Below are positions 33,666 to 42,498 of a stretch of 64,000 nucleotides of DNA, in pieces. The notes under the pieces were generated by a model. That model ran no database searches and was not told where the DNA came from. It worked only from the letters and a program-made list of their open reading frames with translations. The translations under genes and the position numbers were made by a program. The stretch is from Desulfobacterales bacterium (GTDB taxonomy: Bacteria; Desulfobacterota; Desulfobacteria; Desulfobacterales; JAHEIW01): assembly GCA_030066985.1 (NCBI GenBank), contig JASJAN010000017.1:1-64000 (forward strand). Reading direction: 5' to 3'. The first letter of the stretch is position 1, and each line of letters opens with the position of its first letter.

Positions 33666-34334
33666 ATGCCAAATCAACGGGCCAACCGGAAATTGCAACC
33701 CAAATATAAGCCGCACACGCCACGGTTGAAAATCGTGGATCAGTATATTCGGGAGCTGTTCAGAGATGAACTGCCCGACGGCATTAAATACCATGATGCC
33801 GATCATACCCTGCATCCCACCCGAGGAGTGGTTGCCAGCGCTAACCGAATTGCCATATCTGAGAATGTCTCCCAAAAGGATCGCGAGTTGGTCATTACTG
33901 CAGCCTATTTTCATGACACCGGTTACATCAGAGAATATGACAAGAATGAACCGATTGCGGCCCGCATGGCCGGCAGAATCCTTAAAATAATTGGTTACAA
34001 GCCGGCCGAAATAAAAAAGGTTCAAAAAATGATACTGGCGACCGATTTGGCAAAAAAACCGAAAACTCATATTGAAAAAATACTGTGTGATGCCGATCTC
34101 GACCATCTGGGCCGAGACGATTTTTTCAAACTGGATCAAAAATTAAGGGATGGGCGGCGAGCAAGAGGCTTGGATGTCAGCGATGGCGCAAAATGGTATA
34201 AAGGAACGCTTAAGCTTATGGAAAACCACCGCTATTATAATGAATCACAGAAGAAACAAAGAGAAAAGAAGAAGCAAGATAACATAAAACAGCTTTTAGA
34301 AAAACTGGAGAAGATTAAAAAAAGAAATATCTGA
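33666..34334 (+). CDS. HD-domain phosphohydrolase-like protein
   Basis: The product (222 residues) has a metal-binding HD domain: KYHDADHTLHPTRGVV, AAYFHDTGYIREYDKNEP and KILCDADLDHLGRDDF, giving the H...HD...D set. Metal-dependent phosphohydrolases with this pattern act on nucleotides or cyclic dinucleotides; the substrate is not predictable. The N-terminus is basic and the C-terminus is a Lys-rich coiled coil (ESQKKQREKKKQDNIKQLLEKLEKIKK). The ATG at 33666 lies 7 bases after GGAGG. It precedes the amidase by 11 bases. Confidence 0.82.
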   Translation: MPNQRANRKLQPKYKPHTPRLKIVDQYIRELFRDELPDGIKYHDADHTLHPTRGVVASANRIAISENVSQKDRELVITAAYFHDTGYIREYDKNEPIAARMAGRILKIIGYKPAEIKKVQKMILATDLAKKPKTHIEKILCDADLDHLGRDDFFKLDQKLRDGRRARGLDVSDGAKWYKGTLKLMENHRYYNESQKKQREKKKQDNIKQLLEKLEKIKKRNI

Positions 34335-34345
34335 GAGGACATTTT

Positions 34346-35839
34346 ATGGCACTTTGCAGGAAAGTTGTTCGGCTTAGCGCACTCTCGCTTCTGATTGGCT
34401 TTCTCATTTGCTGCGAAAAGCAAGATCCCGCTTCCAACTCCCCACAACCCATTGACCCCCTCCTTTATAAATCCGCAACCGAGCTGACCGCTGCCATTCG
34501 GCGCGGCGAGATTTCCTCTCTCGATCTTCTCAATCGATTTATTGAAAACATACAGGCAAATAATGGCCGCATCAATGCTGTTGTAGCCATGAATGAAAAC
34601 GCAGCCCGGACACGCGCAGCAGAAGCCGATAAAGCACTCGCTGATGGCCAAAACTGGGGGCCACTGCATGGCCTGCCGATGACCGTAAAAGATGTCTTCG
34701 AAGTGGTGGGCATGCCCACAACATCGGGCGATCCCAAACTAAAAAACCACCTGCCACAACAAAATGCCATCGCGGTCCAGCGCCTGATCGACGCCGGCGC
34801 CATCATCTTTGGCAAAACCAACATCCCATATCACGCCCGTGATTTTCAAAGCTTCAACCCGGTCTATGGTACGACCAATAATCCTTGGGACACCTCCAAA
34901 ACGCCCGGCGGTTCATCGGGCGGCTCGGCAGCAGCAATTGCCGTGGGTTTCACGCCGCTGGAGCTGGGCAGTGATTTGGGTGGCTCGATCCGCGTTCCGT
35001 CAAATTTTTGCGGGGTTTTCGGCCACAAACCCACCTTTGGTGTCGTTCCGCGCTATGGGCATATTCCGCCCATGCCGGGCCGGGTTCCCCCTGACGCGAT
35101 GCCGCTGCTACCGCTTTTTGTAGCTGGCCCTCTGGCCCGCAGCGCCGATGACCTTGAGCTCGCCCTGGAAGTTTTAATGACACCGGGCCAAGCAGATCAA
35201 AACGACAGCCGACCTGAACTTTTACCGCCGCGAAGGCAGCAGTTTGCAGATTATCGCGTTGCGGTGTGGTTTAAAGATTCCGAATTTGCCAATGAAATCG
35301 ATTCAGAGGTGTTGGCGGCCCTTCAAAGGGCCGTTGAAAAACTAAGTGCAGCCGGTCTAAAAATTGACGAGGAGGCGCGTCCGAATATCCATCTATGGGA
35401 AAATTTGCGGATCTGGACAAATATTCGCGATGATATGATGGCCGGGGCCATACCGATATGGGAGGGCCACATCGAAAAACAAAAAAAACAGCAGGCGCAG
35501 TGGGCAGCATTCTTTGAACGTTACGATGTGCTGCTGGCGCCGGTGTCACCAACGGCCGCCTTTGAACACAAACATCGCCTGCCAATGGAATCGCGCAGAT
35601 TGACGGTTAACGGACGGTCAAAGTCCTATTTCAAGAACCTGACCTGGACGGTCATGGCAATTGTGTCGGAGCTTCCGGCCACCGTAGCGCCGGTTGGGCT
35701 GACCGAATCAGGTTTACCGGTGGGTGTCCAAATTATCAGTGACAGATTCGAAGATCGCACCACCATCGACTTCGCACGCGGTTTGTCCAAACTCGTTGGC
35801 GGATTCGCTGCCCCTCCTGGCTATATGGAGAAGCGATAA
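34346..35839 (+). CDS. Amidase-signature family hydrolase (lipoprotein)
   Basis: The protein (497 residues) has an N-terminal hydrophobic segment (SALSLLIGFLICCEKQ) with a lipobox-like Cys, so it is likely exported and lipid-anchored. The amidase signature is present: catalytic Lys in GLPMTVKDVFEV, TSKTPGGSSGGSAAAIAVGFTPLELGSDLGGSIRVPS with the cis-Ser and nucleophile Ser, and FGHKPTFG. The family splits amide bonds (for example amides, peptidyl amides or fatty acid amides). It follows the HD gene by 11 bases and overlaps the next gene by one base, suggesting one operon. Confidence 0.9.
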   Translation: MALCRKVVRLSALSLLIGFLICCEKQDPASNSPQPIDPLLYKSATELTAAIRRGEISSLDLLNRFIENIQANNGRINAVVAMNENAARTRAAEADKALADGQNWGPLHGLPMTVKDVFEVVGMPTTSGDPKLKNHLPQQNAIAVQRLIDAGAIIFGKTNIPYHARDFQSFNPVYGTTNNPWDTSKTPGGSSGGSAAAIAVGFTPLELGSDLGGSIRVPSNFCGVFGHKPTFGVVPRYGHIPPMPGRVPPDAMPLLPLFVAGPLARSADDLELALEVLMTPGQADQNDSRPELLPPRRQQFADYRVAVWFKDSEFANEIDSEVLAALQRAVEKLSAAGLKIDEEARPNIHLWENLRIWTNIRDDMMAGAIPIWEGHIEKQKKQQAQWAAFFERYDVLLAPVSPTAAFEHKHRLPMESRRLTVNGRSKSYFKNLTWTVMAIVSELPATVAPVGLTESGLPVGVQIISDRFEDRTTIDFARGLSKLVGGFAAPPGYMEKR

Positions 35840-36279
35840 TGCCAATTAGGATAAAAGATGGTGATGGGGGTATCGGCAATATCGTCGAAAGTCGCGGAAG
35901 AGTTACGGATCAGGATCTTATCGATTCTTTGAGACAACACCTGACGCAGAATAAAGCAAAATTTAAAAAATACAAATATATTCTTATCGATCACACGGAA
36001 TTAACGAAGGTGGACATATCCGATGAAACGGTCGAATCGATTGCGGGGCTATGTGCAGAAATCTCGAGAATTAATCCTGAACCTATCGTGGCGATGGTTA
36101 ATAATGTTCCCATTGGTGCAAATATCGAGCTGATCAACAGGCTCTCGAAAATGTCTGAGTTATTTATTTATCGGTCGTGCTGGGAAAGCAGGATATTTAG
36201 AACCAAACCGTTAGCAGTGAGATGGATCAGGGATAAGGTTAAAGAAAAATTTGACATAGATGACCTAACATTTGACTGA
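35839..36279 (+). CDS. Hypothetical STAS/SpoIIAA-like small protein
   Basis: The product (146 residues) has an alternating pattern (YKYILIDHTELTKVDISDETVESIAGLCAEISRINPEPIVAMVNNVPIGANIELINRLSKMSELFIYRSCWESR) that resembles STAS/SpoIIAA-like folds. I recognise no specific family. Its ATG overlaps the amidase stop by one base (TAATG), so it is translated with that gene. It ends with an acidic, Asp-rich tail. Confidence 0.6.
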   Translation: MPIRIKDGDGGIGNIVESRGRVTDQDLIDSLRQHLTQNKAKFKKYKYILIDHTELTKVDISDETVESIAGLCAEISRINPEPIVAMVNNVPIGANIELINRLSKMSELFIYRSCWESRIFRTKPLAVRWIRDKVKEKFDIDDLTFD

Positions 36280-36415
36280 AGACGGAAGCTCGATGCCATG
36301 AAGCGATAACCGATGCCATCGGTCGATCAAATAAAAATCATAAACAAATTCAGTGTAATACGCAGTCAAAGGATTTCCAGGAAAAAGAAGTGCCCATAGG
36401 GGAAATTTTTGCTGA

Positions 36416-36838
36416 ATGTCTCGGGGGGAAGAGGCGGCTGCTTTGCTCATAAGCGTAAATAACGATCAATCAGAGGGGGTTGGGTTTTCAAAGCGAGTCA
36501 AAAACAAAGTGGCTTCCTCAGAACAAAATTCTTCAGGAAGTCCCGAACAGAGCCAAGAGACAGCTGAGCACATAAACGAAAAGGAAGAAAAATCTCAGGA
36601 AATGGGATCAACAGGGAAACCCGGAGAAGATGACGCATCCTCAGATGAAACTTCTATCCAAAACCCCGATGGGTGCCAAAATATTTCATTGCCCTCAAAT
36701 GAAATACATGAACTATCTGAAGAACAAGCGTCTTCAGAAGAGCTTGCGGACAAAGACGTGACCACAGAGCAAAATTCTGCTGACAGCCTTGATGATGTAG
36801 ATGCCGTTGCGGTCTTGGACGGAAATCAAAAGCAATGA
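36416..36838 (+). CDS. Acidic low-complexity ORF, possibly non-functional
   Basis: The ORF (140 codons) begins right after a TGA (TGA-ATG), with AGGGGAA 11 bases upstream. The product is Ser/Glu/Gln/Asn-rich and lacks hydrophobic structure; it looks disordered. It is in the same frame as the broken ATPase gene that follows, separated by TGA at 36836-36838, so it could be the N-terminal part of one longer degraded gene. I see no family. Confidence 0.4.
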   Translation: MSRGEEAAALLISVNNDQSEGVGFSKRVKNKVASSEQNSSGSPEQSQETAEHINEKEEKSQEMGSTGKPGEDDASSDETSIQNPDGCQNISLPSNEIHELSEEQASSEELADKDVTTEQNSADSLDDVDAVAVLDGNQKQ

Positions 36839-36847
36839 CCAATAGCG

Positions 36848-38158
36848 GTGCCGTCAAAGGCGCTTCCGAGCGGAGAGGAAACCACACTTAAAAATTTATT
36901 TGCCTGTCCTGATCGGCCCGCAGACAGGTCGATTGAAACGCTTGCAACAAAACCTGATAAAAATATGATGCGATCCATTGACCAGGCGGTGATTATCATC
37001 CTCCGCCAGTTTCGGGATCGGAATGCTGAAAAATCGAAAGCGGCACCGACTGACTCAACGATCAAAAAGCCCTGCAATAAAATGATTGCCGTGGGCGGCG
37101 CCAAAGGAGGGGTTGGCAAATCCACGCTTGCGTCCAATCTGGCGGTCGGGTTGGCTCTATTAGGCCAGAAAGTGGTGCTGGCGGATCTTGACCTGGGTGG
37201 CGCTGACACCCATCTTTACACCGGTGTCAAAAATCTGGACAAGACCTGAAATGATTTTCTGGATAAAAAAGTCGACTCGCTTGAAGACATCCTCACCCCC
37301 ACTGCCTTCAAAGGACTGTCATTAATCGGGGGAGATTCGTCGAGGTTGGGCAGCGCCAATTTGCCCTATTTTCAGAAGCTGAAAATTATTAGGCACTTAA
37401 AAGCGCTGGAGACGGATTATCTAATTGTCGATCTGGGTGGTGATACCGGTTATAACAGTCTGGATTTCTTTTTGCAGGCAGATCAAAAGATTGTCGTTTC
37501 CGGCACGGAACCATCATCGGTTCTGGACAGCTATTTATTTGTGAAAGTGGCCCAAAAGCGACTATTGGAACGATTTTTCTCAAAACATAAGCCGCTCAAG
37601 GATCTGGCAAGGCAAGTCAAAAACGGTTCACTTGAAAAATCAGCCTACTATTCCTTTGATTTTATTCTTCAGGAGGTCCGCATTCGATATCCCCAGGCTT
37701 TGGTCGAATTAAAAGAGCTGTATGAACAAATTCGCCTATCCATCGTCTTGAATATGACCGAAAACAGTAAAGACGTGCAAATTGCCGAATCAATGCAGAA
37801 ACTGGTAAAAGACAAGTGTTTGGTGGATGTCGGGATATTGGGCACCATACCTTTTGACAAAATGGTGCGCGCGGCTGCCCGGGAATTTACACCCATTGTG
37901 GTCGAAAATCCGAAATGTCAAGCCAGCCAAAGCATCCATAAGATGTTGGCAACCATCATTTTTAATCGTGAACAGGAAACAACCACGGCTGAGCTTCTCG
38001 ACAACACCCATCTGACTCGTCGCGACGCCAAAGAGCAGATTGATTCAGGCAAGATGACGTTAGATGGTTTAACAATCCCATAGATAAACGCTATCTTCAA
38101 CAACACACCCCAGCTGCGTCAAAGCTTTGAGAAAATAATGAGTGTATTATCCGGTTAG
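36848..38158 (+). pseudogene. MinD/ParA-type ATPase interrupted by two in-frame stops
   Basis: A deviant Walker A (MIAVGGAKGGVGKSTLASNLAVGL), DLDLGGADTHLYTGVKN, and later YLIVDLGGDTGYNSLDFFLQADQKIVVSGTEPSS and LVDVGILGTIPFDKMVRAAAREFTPIV mark a MinD/FlhG-like P-loop ATPase. The frame stays open except for TGA at 37247-37249 (between KT and NDFLDKKVDSLEDIL) and TAG at 38081-38083, after which INAIFNNTPQLRQSFEKIMSVLSG continues to TAG at 38156. Sequence between the stops keeps its family character, so the damage is recent or the stops are read through. No SECIS-like hairpin was found after the TGA. The GTG at 36848 is a nominal start. Confidence 0.78.
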
Positions 38159-38609
38159 GGTTTTAAGGGACGTTAAATAGGTAATGCCCGTTCCTGCCCT
38201 AACCGTTTCCTTTGCAACTCATCACCATAAAGCGGTGTCTTGGAAATAATTCCCAACACGTGCATCACAGTCAACGGCTTCCCACCAAAAGCCCACAGGT
38301 CGTTAAACTGTATACGCAGGCATTGCAAAAATTAGATCTGCCGCAATAACCATCAGATTTCATACCAACCGCAAAGGCAGGATCGTTAAAGGTCTTGCCT
38401 TTACTTTTGAATAGGATTACCCACCTGAACTTTGAACCTTTGATGAAATATTGACAGTTCACGTTCACGACCATAACTTACCAGATATTATTGATTAATA
38501 TCGAATAAGGCACTGCAAAAAGTCACTTTCCGCTCTTTGATTTAACGCCCATATATGTACTGTTTCTGGGGAATCAGAAGAGTGCTGTTCTATTGAGGAG
38601 GTATTCACC
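38159..38609. other. Gap before the PLD cassette
   Basis: About 450 bases without a gene. A TGAACTTTGAACCTTTG repeat lies at 38424-38443. TTGACA at 38451-38456 with a poor -10 (TAACTT, 17 bases) may start the PLD cassette. GAGGAGG is at about 38597. Confidence 0.4.
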
Positions 38610-39554
38610 ATGCCTACGAATCAAAAAATACACGACGAGTTCTTTAAACTGCGCAAGCAAATCCGTGATGAACGGATGAAGCTGATGGGCGTCGATATGG
38701 CTAAGCTGCGCGCCTTTGAAAAGGAAACGGTCAAAAAGTTCAACAAGCTTCAAAAGGAATTGAAAAAGATGTATAAAAAGGCCGGGGAAGATGTCGCCGA
38801 GCGACACAGAGCGTCGCATGCGAGGGCAAGAAGAATCGCTCAAAAAGACATCGAGGCGCTCCTGTCAGTGAACAGACAGCATCCGGAGATCGGTTCATGG
38901 CGTTTTATGTGCCCGTGTTATTTTCCGCATACGGCCGAGTTTGAGCACTCCGATCATGAGGTTTTGCTAACGCCGACTTACACGACCACCAGTTCAGGCT
39001 CGGTCACATTTGACACTGATACGCGCATCGCTCATCCGATTGCCATCGGCAATTCCGAGCAGGACGGTGATTTTAGCGGTGCAGAAGTCAAGACCCGTTT
39101 TACCTTTTCCTTTACTCCGGAAAATGACGGCACCTACTGCATTCTGCCGGTTGTGCAGCTAAACGGGTATTGGATGCTTTATCTTTCTTACGGTTGTGAA
39201 GACATTGATCATCTCCCCGTCTTTGAGCTTATTGCCCGGGTTCGCGTACGGGTTGAGCAGCTTTCCGCTCTGATCCAGACCCATACCCATTATGTCTTAG
39301 ACGGACCCAATTACAATACGTTTTCAAGCGGTTTTGACTTTGACTCCGAAGTGAATCAAGAGTTGCTGATGGAAGTACCGCTGACAGGCGGGGATCAGAC
39401 CGTTGTCTTTGTTGAATGTATTCTTGAAGTCGGTACCAGTCACGTGGGGCACTCAACGATTGATCTGCAGTCCAGCCCTCATTTTTATGTGAAGGTGCCG
39501 ATGGTCAGATGGGGACGACCCTGTCATCACATCCTGCCGATAGACTTTCCCTGA
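38610..39554 (+). CDS. Hypothetical protein with N-terminal coiled coil, PLD cassette gene 1
   Basis: The product (314 residues) has a highly charged coiled coil (about 1-90: EFFKLRKQIRDERMKLMG...VKKFNKLQKELKKMYKKAGEDVAERHRASHARARRI). A beta-rich domain follows: SWRFMCPCYFPHTAEFEHSDHEVLL, TTTSSGSVTFDTDTRIAHPIAIG and FTFSFTPENDGTYCILPVVQLNGYWMLYLSYG. No signal peptide or family is recognised. GAGGAGG lies about 6-7 bases before the ATG. It is followed after 48 bases by two further genes that overlap each other, so all three probably form one transcript. Confidence 0.62.
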   Translation: MPTNQKIHDEFFKLRKQIRDERMKLMGVDMAKLRAFEKETVKKFNKLQKELKKMYKKAGEDVAERHRASHARARRIAQKDIEALLSVNRQHPEIGSWRFMCPCYFPHTAEFEHSDHEVLLTPTYTTTSSGSVTFDTDTRIAHPIAIGNSEQDGDFSGAEVKTRFTFSFTPENDGTYCILPVVQLNGYWMLYLSYGCEDIDHLPVFELIARVRVRVEQLSALIQTHTHYVLDGPNYNTFSSGFDFDSEVNQELLMEVPLTGGDQTVVFVECILEVGTSHVGHSTIDLQSSPHFYVKVPMVRWGRPCHHILPIDFP

Positions 39555-39602
39555 TATTTGAGATCAAACAAATTAAGTGGAACGAATGAAAGGAGTCGCC
39601 TG

Positions 39603-40067
39603 ATGTCCGATCTGGAAAAACGCCGCAAACGCGCAGTGGAATATATCCTTGAAAACGAGGCCCTCACATCCGACCTCGAGGACGCCGCCGCGCTCAAGCT
39701 CAACGAATGGGGTATGCGTCTGGCCGTCTCAGTGGCCAATGAAACCAGCAATATGAAGCACAATAAAGGCCTTGAGCATATCGGTGAACGCATTCGATCT
39801 TTGCGGCGCCTGATGCGGAACATCAACCGCTTGAGCGGTCGGGTGAATCGGCTTGACGAGGATGCCCATCGAGATCGCTTCAAACTCATCTTAAAGCACG
39901 CTAAAGAACTGCACGGTAAACGTTTCCCGGATCTATCCAACGAAGAAAAAGAACAGATACTGCAGCGTATTCTTAAGCGGCGCGACAATTCTGTAGACCT
40001 AGTGGAGGCGTTAACAACCTTTATAGACGATGCCGCAGGCGACGAGGAGGACAAGAGCGATGCGTGA
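39603..40067 (+). CDS. Charged helical hypothetical protein, PLD cassette gene 2
   Basis: The product (154 residues) is almost entirely charged helix (MSDLEKRRKRAVEYILENEALTSDLEDAAALKLNEWGMRLA...SNEEKEQILQRILKRRDNSVDLVEALTTFIDDAAGDEED). No family is recognised; it could be a partner or regulator of the PLD protein. The ATG at 39603 lies 7-8 bases after AAAGGAG; the open frame starts earlier at 39558 without a ribosome site. It overlaps the next gene by 8 bases. Confidence 0.65.
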   Translation: MSDLEKRRKRAVEYILENEALTSDLEDAAALKLNEWGMRLAVSVANETSNMKHNKGLEHIGERIRSLRRLMRNINRLSGRVNRLDEDAHRDRFKLILKHAKELHGKRFPDLSNEEKEQILQRILKRRDNSVDLVEALTTFIDDAAGDEEDKSDA

Positions 40068-41097
40068 GTTCCACGGTACTTTTGACAAAGCCGGCAGATA
40101 CCGGTGGCAGGTTATGTTCACCACACCGGAGAACAACCAGGACATCGATGAAACCAGTTATGATATCAAGGGCAGTATCGCCGAAGCCCTTATCTCGCTG
40201 ATCGATAAAGCCAAAGAAAGCATCCATATCTGCAGCTTCGAAATGAACCTTGAGGAGGTTGCCGACGCGCTCATCGCGGCCAAGGAGCGGGGGCTGGAGG
40301 TGGTGTTTATTACCGACGACGAGCACGGTATAGAGGCCGATGAAGAAGACGGACTCTACTTATTTAGCAAGATGGAAGAGGCCGGTATCGAAATCCACGA
40401 TGATGCGCGCAGCGGTCTGATGCACGACAAGATCTGGCTGTTCGACAAATCCATTCTGTGGACCGGCTCCTGCAACATCACGGTCAACGGTGTATTTCGC
40501 AACAACAACGACGTGGTGGTGCTTTTTTCCGAAGATGCCGCCGCCATCTACGAAAAAGAATTCGACGAAATGCGTGCCGGTGAATTTGGCACCACTTCGA
40601 CGTCTACTGTAGACGAACAGGCCATCAACATTGCCGGAACCGAGGTCCGGGTCTTCTTCGGTGCGGAAGACGAGGTTATCGACCACATTAGCCCCATTGT
40701 GCAGTCCGCTGAAAAAAGCGTGCGATTTATGGCCTATTCCTTCACCCATGACACCCTTGGCGATGCGGTCATAGACCGTTATGAGCAAGGCAAAGACGTT
40801 ATGGGTATTTTCGAGCTGCGCGGCAGCGAAACCGAGTACAGCGAATTAGGGCGAATGTATGATCTGGGTATGCAAGTCCGTCAGGACGGCAACAGCCGCA
40901 CCTTCCACTTCAAAAATTTTGTGCTTGATGAGAACACTGTCATGACCGGCTCATTTAACTTTTCCGAAAGCGCCGACGAGAGCAATGACGAAAATCTCCT
41001 GCTGATTGGCAATGAAACCATCGCGCAGCTGTACCTGGACGAATTTGATCGCCGCTGGGAAGAAGGCAGCGACTATGAGCCCGATGAAGATTCTTAA
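40060..41097 (+). CDS. Phospholipase D-like domain protein, PLD cassette gene 3
   Basis: The protein (345 residues) has two HKD motifs: H122-D-K124-I-W-L-F-D129 (MHDKIWLFDKSILWTGSCNITVNG) and H283-F-K285-N-F-V-L-D290 (FHFKNFVLDENTVMTGSFNFSESADESNDE). The linked G-S-x-N pairs complete the two half sites of a PLD phosphodiesterase. No signal peptide or membrane helix is seen, so it is a cytoplasmic enzyme; close homologues are nucleases or phospholipases. The ATG at 40060 overlaps gene 2 by 8 bases and GAGGAGG sits 9 bases upstream. This is the only gene in the cassette with a recognised catalytic domain. Confidence 0.85.
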   Translation: MREFHGTFDKAGRYRWQVMFTTPENNQDIDETSYDIKGSIAEALISLIDKAKESIHICSFEMNLEEVADALIAAKERGLEVVFITDDEHGIEADEEDGLYLFSKMEEAGIEIHDDARSGLMHDKIWLFDKSILWTGSCNITVNGVFRNNNDVVVLFSEDAAAIYEKEFDEMRAGEFGTTSTSTVDEQAINIAGTEVRVFFGAEDEVIDHISPIVQSAEKSVRFMAYSFTHDTLGDAVIDRYEQGKDVMGIFELRGSETEYSELGRMYDLGMQVRQDGNSRTFHFKNFVLDENTVMTGSFNFSESADESNDENLLLIGNETIAQLYLDEFDRRWEEGSDYEPDEDS

Positions 41098-41215
41098 GGT
41101 AAACCAAAGCTGGGAGCCAGCGAACAAGATATAGTCGTATATCTTTTTGCTATTTTTATCCTTGAAAAAGTGGGCAATTTTAAAATAGAACAGCGGCCTT
41201 CTTTTTACCAATGTA

Positions 41216-41893
41216 TCATTCAGCCTGACTGGGCATTTGCATTTTTTTCATGATTTCTTCGAGCTGATTCATTCCCGGTTGAGCTTCGCTTTCCAGTTGT
41301 ACCGGGTTATTGGGTATTTCATATGCGGTTTCATCCCCCGGGTCATTGCGTTTAAACTCAATCGCTACCTGAACCATGCCGGGCGCTTCAGTTCTCAATG
41401 CCAAGCCATCATCGGTATAACAATTGGTCACGCCCATCATTTGGTCACTTTTATAGTCCCTGCATTTTTCTCCGGCGATTGTGCGAACATTGTCTGTCGG
41501 CCGAAAACCCCAGGCGCTGAGCATGGATTCGTTGAGGTCTTTGACGCCCTTCCTTTTGACAGATTTTACAATGGACTCATACATGGGATTGCGCACGACA
41601 GTTGTTCGCCCGGTATCTAAATCGGTATTATAGATCTTATCTTTTATCGTGACGGACCGGCTATTTTGAACCTGTGTCATACCGCCCGCCGATATCTTTA
41701 TTTTTTTTGTCTCCGCAGCCTCATTACACCAGTTGCGGCATTGTGAAATTATTTCTCCTTTCATCATCATGCCATCCTGCTTGTATTTAATCCAGAATTC
41801 CCGCAGGGGGTGCAGGCGCACATCGTCTGCCCATGCATTGACTGCAAATAAACTGACGATGATAGCCAGAAAAAGGATTCTTCGTTTATCCAT
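41216..41893 (-). CDS. Hypothetical secreted protein (DUF4412-like)
   Basis: The product (225 residues) has a signal peptide (DKRRILFLAIIVSLFAVNAWA-DD). The mature part (VRLHPLREFWIKYKQDGMMMKGEIISQCRNWCNEAAETKK...TIKDKIYNTDLDTGRTTVVRNPMYESIV...TIAGEKCRDYKS) resembles the DUF4412 pattern of periplasmic proteins whose function is unknown. GGAGGAGCACA precedes the ATG. It converges on the PLD cassette. Confidence 0.7.
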   Translation of the reverse strand: MDKRRILFLAIIVSLFAVNAWADDVRLHPLREFWIKYKQDGMMMKGEIISQCRNWCNEAAETKKIKISAGGMTQVQNSRSVTIKDKIYNTDLDTGRTTVVRNPMYESIVKSVKRKGVKDLNESMLSAWGFRPTDNVRTIAGEKCRDYKSDQMMGVTNCYTDDGLALRTEAPGMVQVAIEFKRNDPGDETAYEIPNNPVQLESEAQPGMNQLEEIMKKMQMPSQAE

Positions 41894-42498
41894 TGTGCTC
41901 CTCCGATCTTTTTATAATGCAATCATATCATTAATGATTGTTTCCCGGGTTGACCTGTCCGCAGCACTTTTTTGGTGCAAGCGGTTGCGAATTTACCAAG
42001 CATCGCGCACAAAGAAATTTATCGAGCAGAATCAGGGTCACGGAACGGTCTCGCGTCAGAAGCAAATTGCCAGAATAACCATATTTTCAGCTTTCAGACT
42101 GCATGCAAGCCACATCATCGGTGGTGAGAAGAAATCTCCGGAGCCAAAAACAGCGTTACCAGAAGATCTTTTTTAAACCAGCTAATCAAAGGCGGATAGG
42201 GGTGTCAAGCAAATTCTCTTTTTAACAAAGAGCCACAGGGTAAATGGGCGCCTTTTAATAATTCCGATTCAAGTCAATATATCACCAACCGAGTATAGCT
42301 TGCCAAGACGTCTTGTCGCACCGGACCTATAGCTCGGTCCTCAGTACTCAGGCTGTCGGCCTTCGCTGAAAATGACGCTGGGTTCATGGTTAATTTTTAT
42401 AACGCCCAGCTTCTTTGATTCCCATGTCAACTTATCCTCCCCCAGCGGCGTCTGAAAAAATAAAGCTTCCAACTAATTCAGAACCAGGGGTGCCGCAT
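41894..42498. other. Gap without a supported gene
   Basis: About 600 bases. An open frame at 41733-42176 has no ribosome site and mostly overlaps the minus-strand gene. An ATCATTAATGAT palindrome lies at 41928-41939 in the promoter area of the minus gene, and AGGGG (42486-42490) is the ribosome site of the next gene. Confidence 0.4.

Noticed and set aside
37247-37249. Selenocysteine at the TGA of the MinD-like gene
   Set aside because: No SECIS-like hairpin was found downstream, the position is normally hydrophobic in this family, and a second stop (TAG) follows in the same gene.
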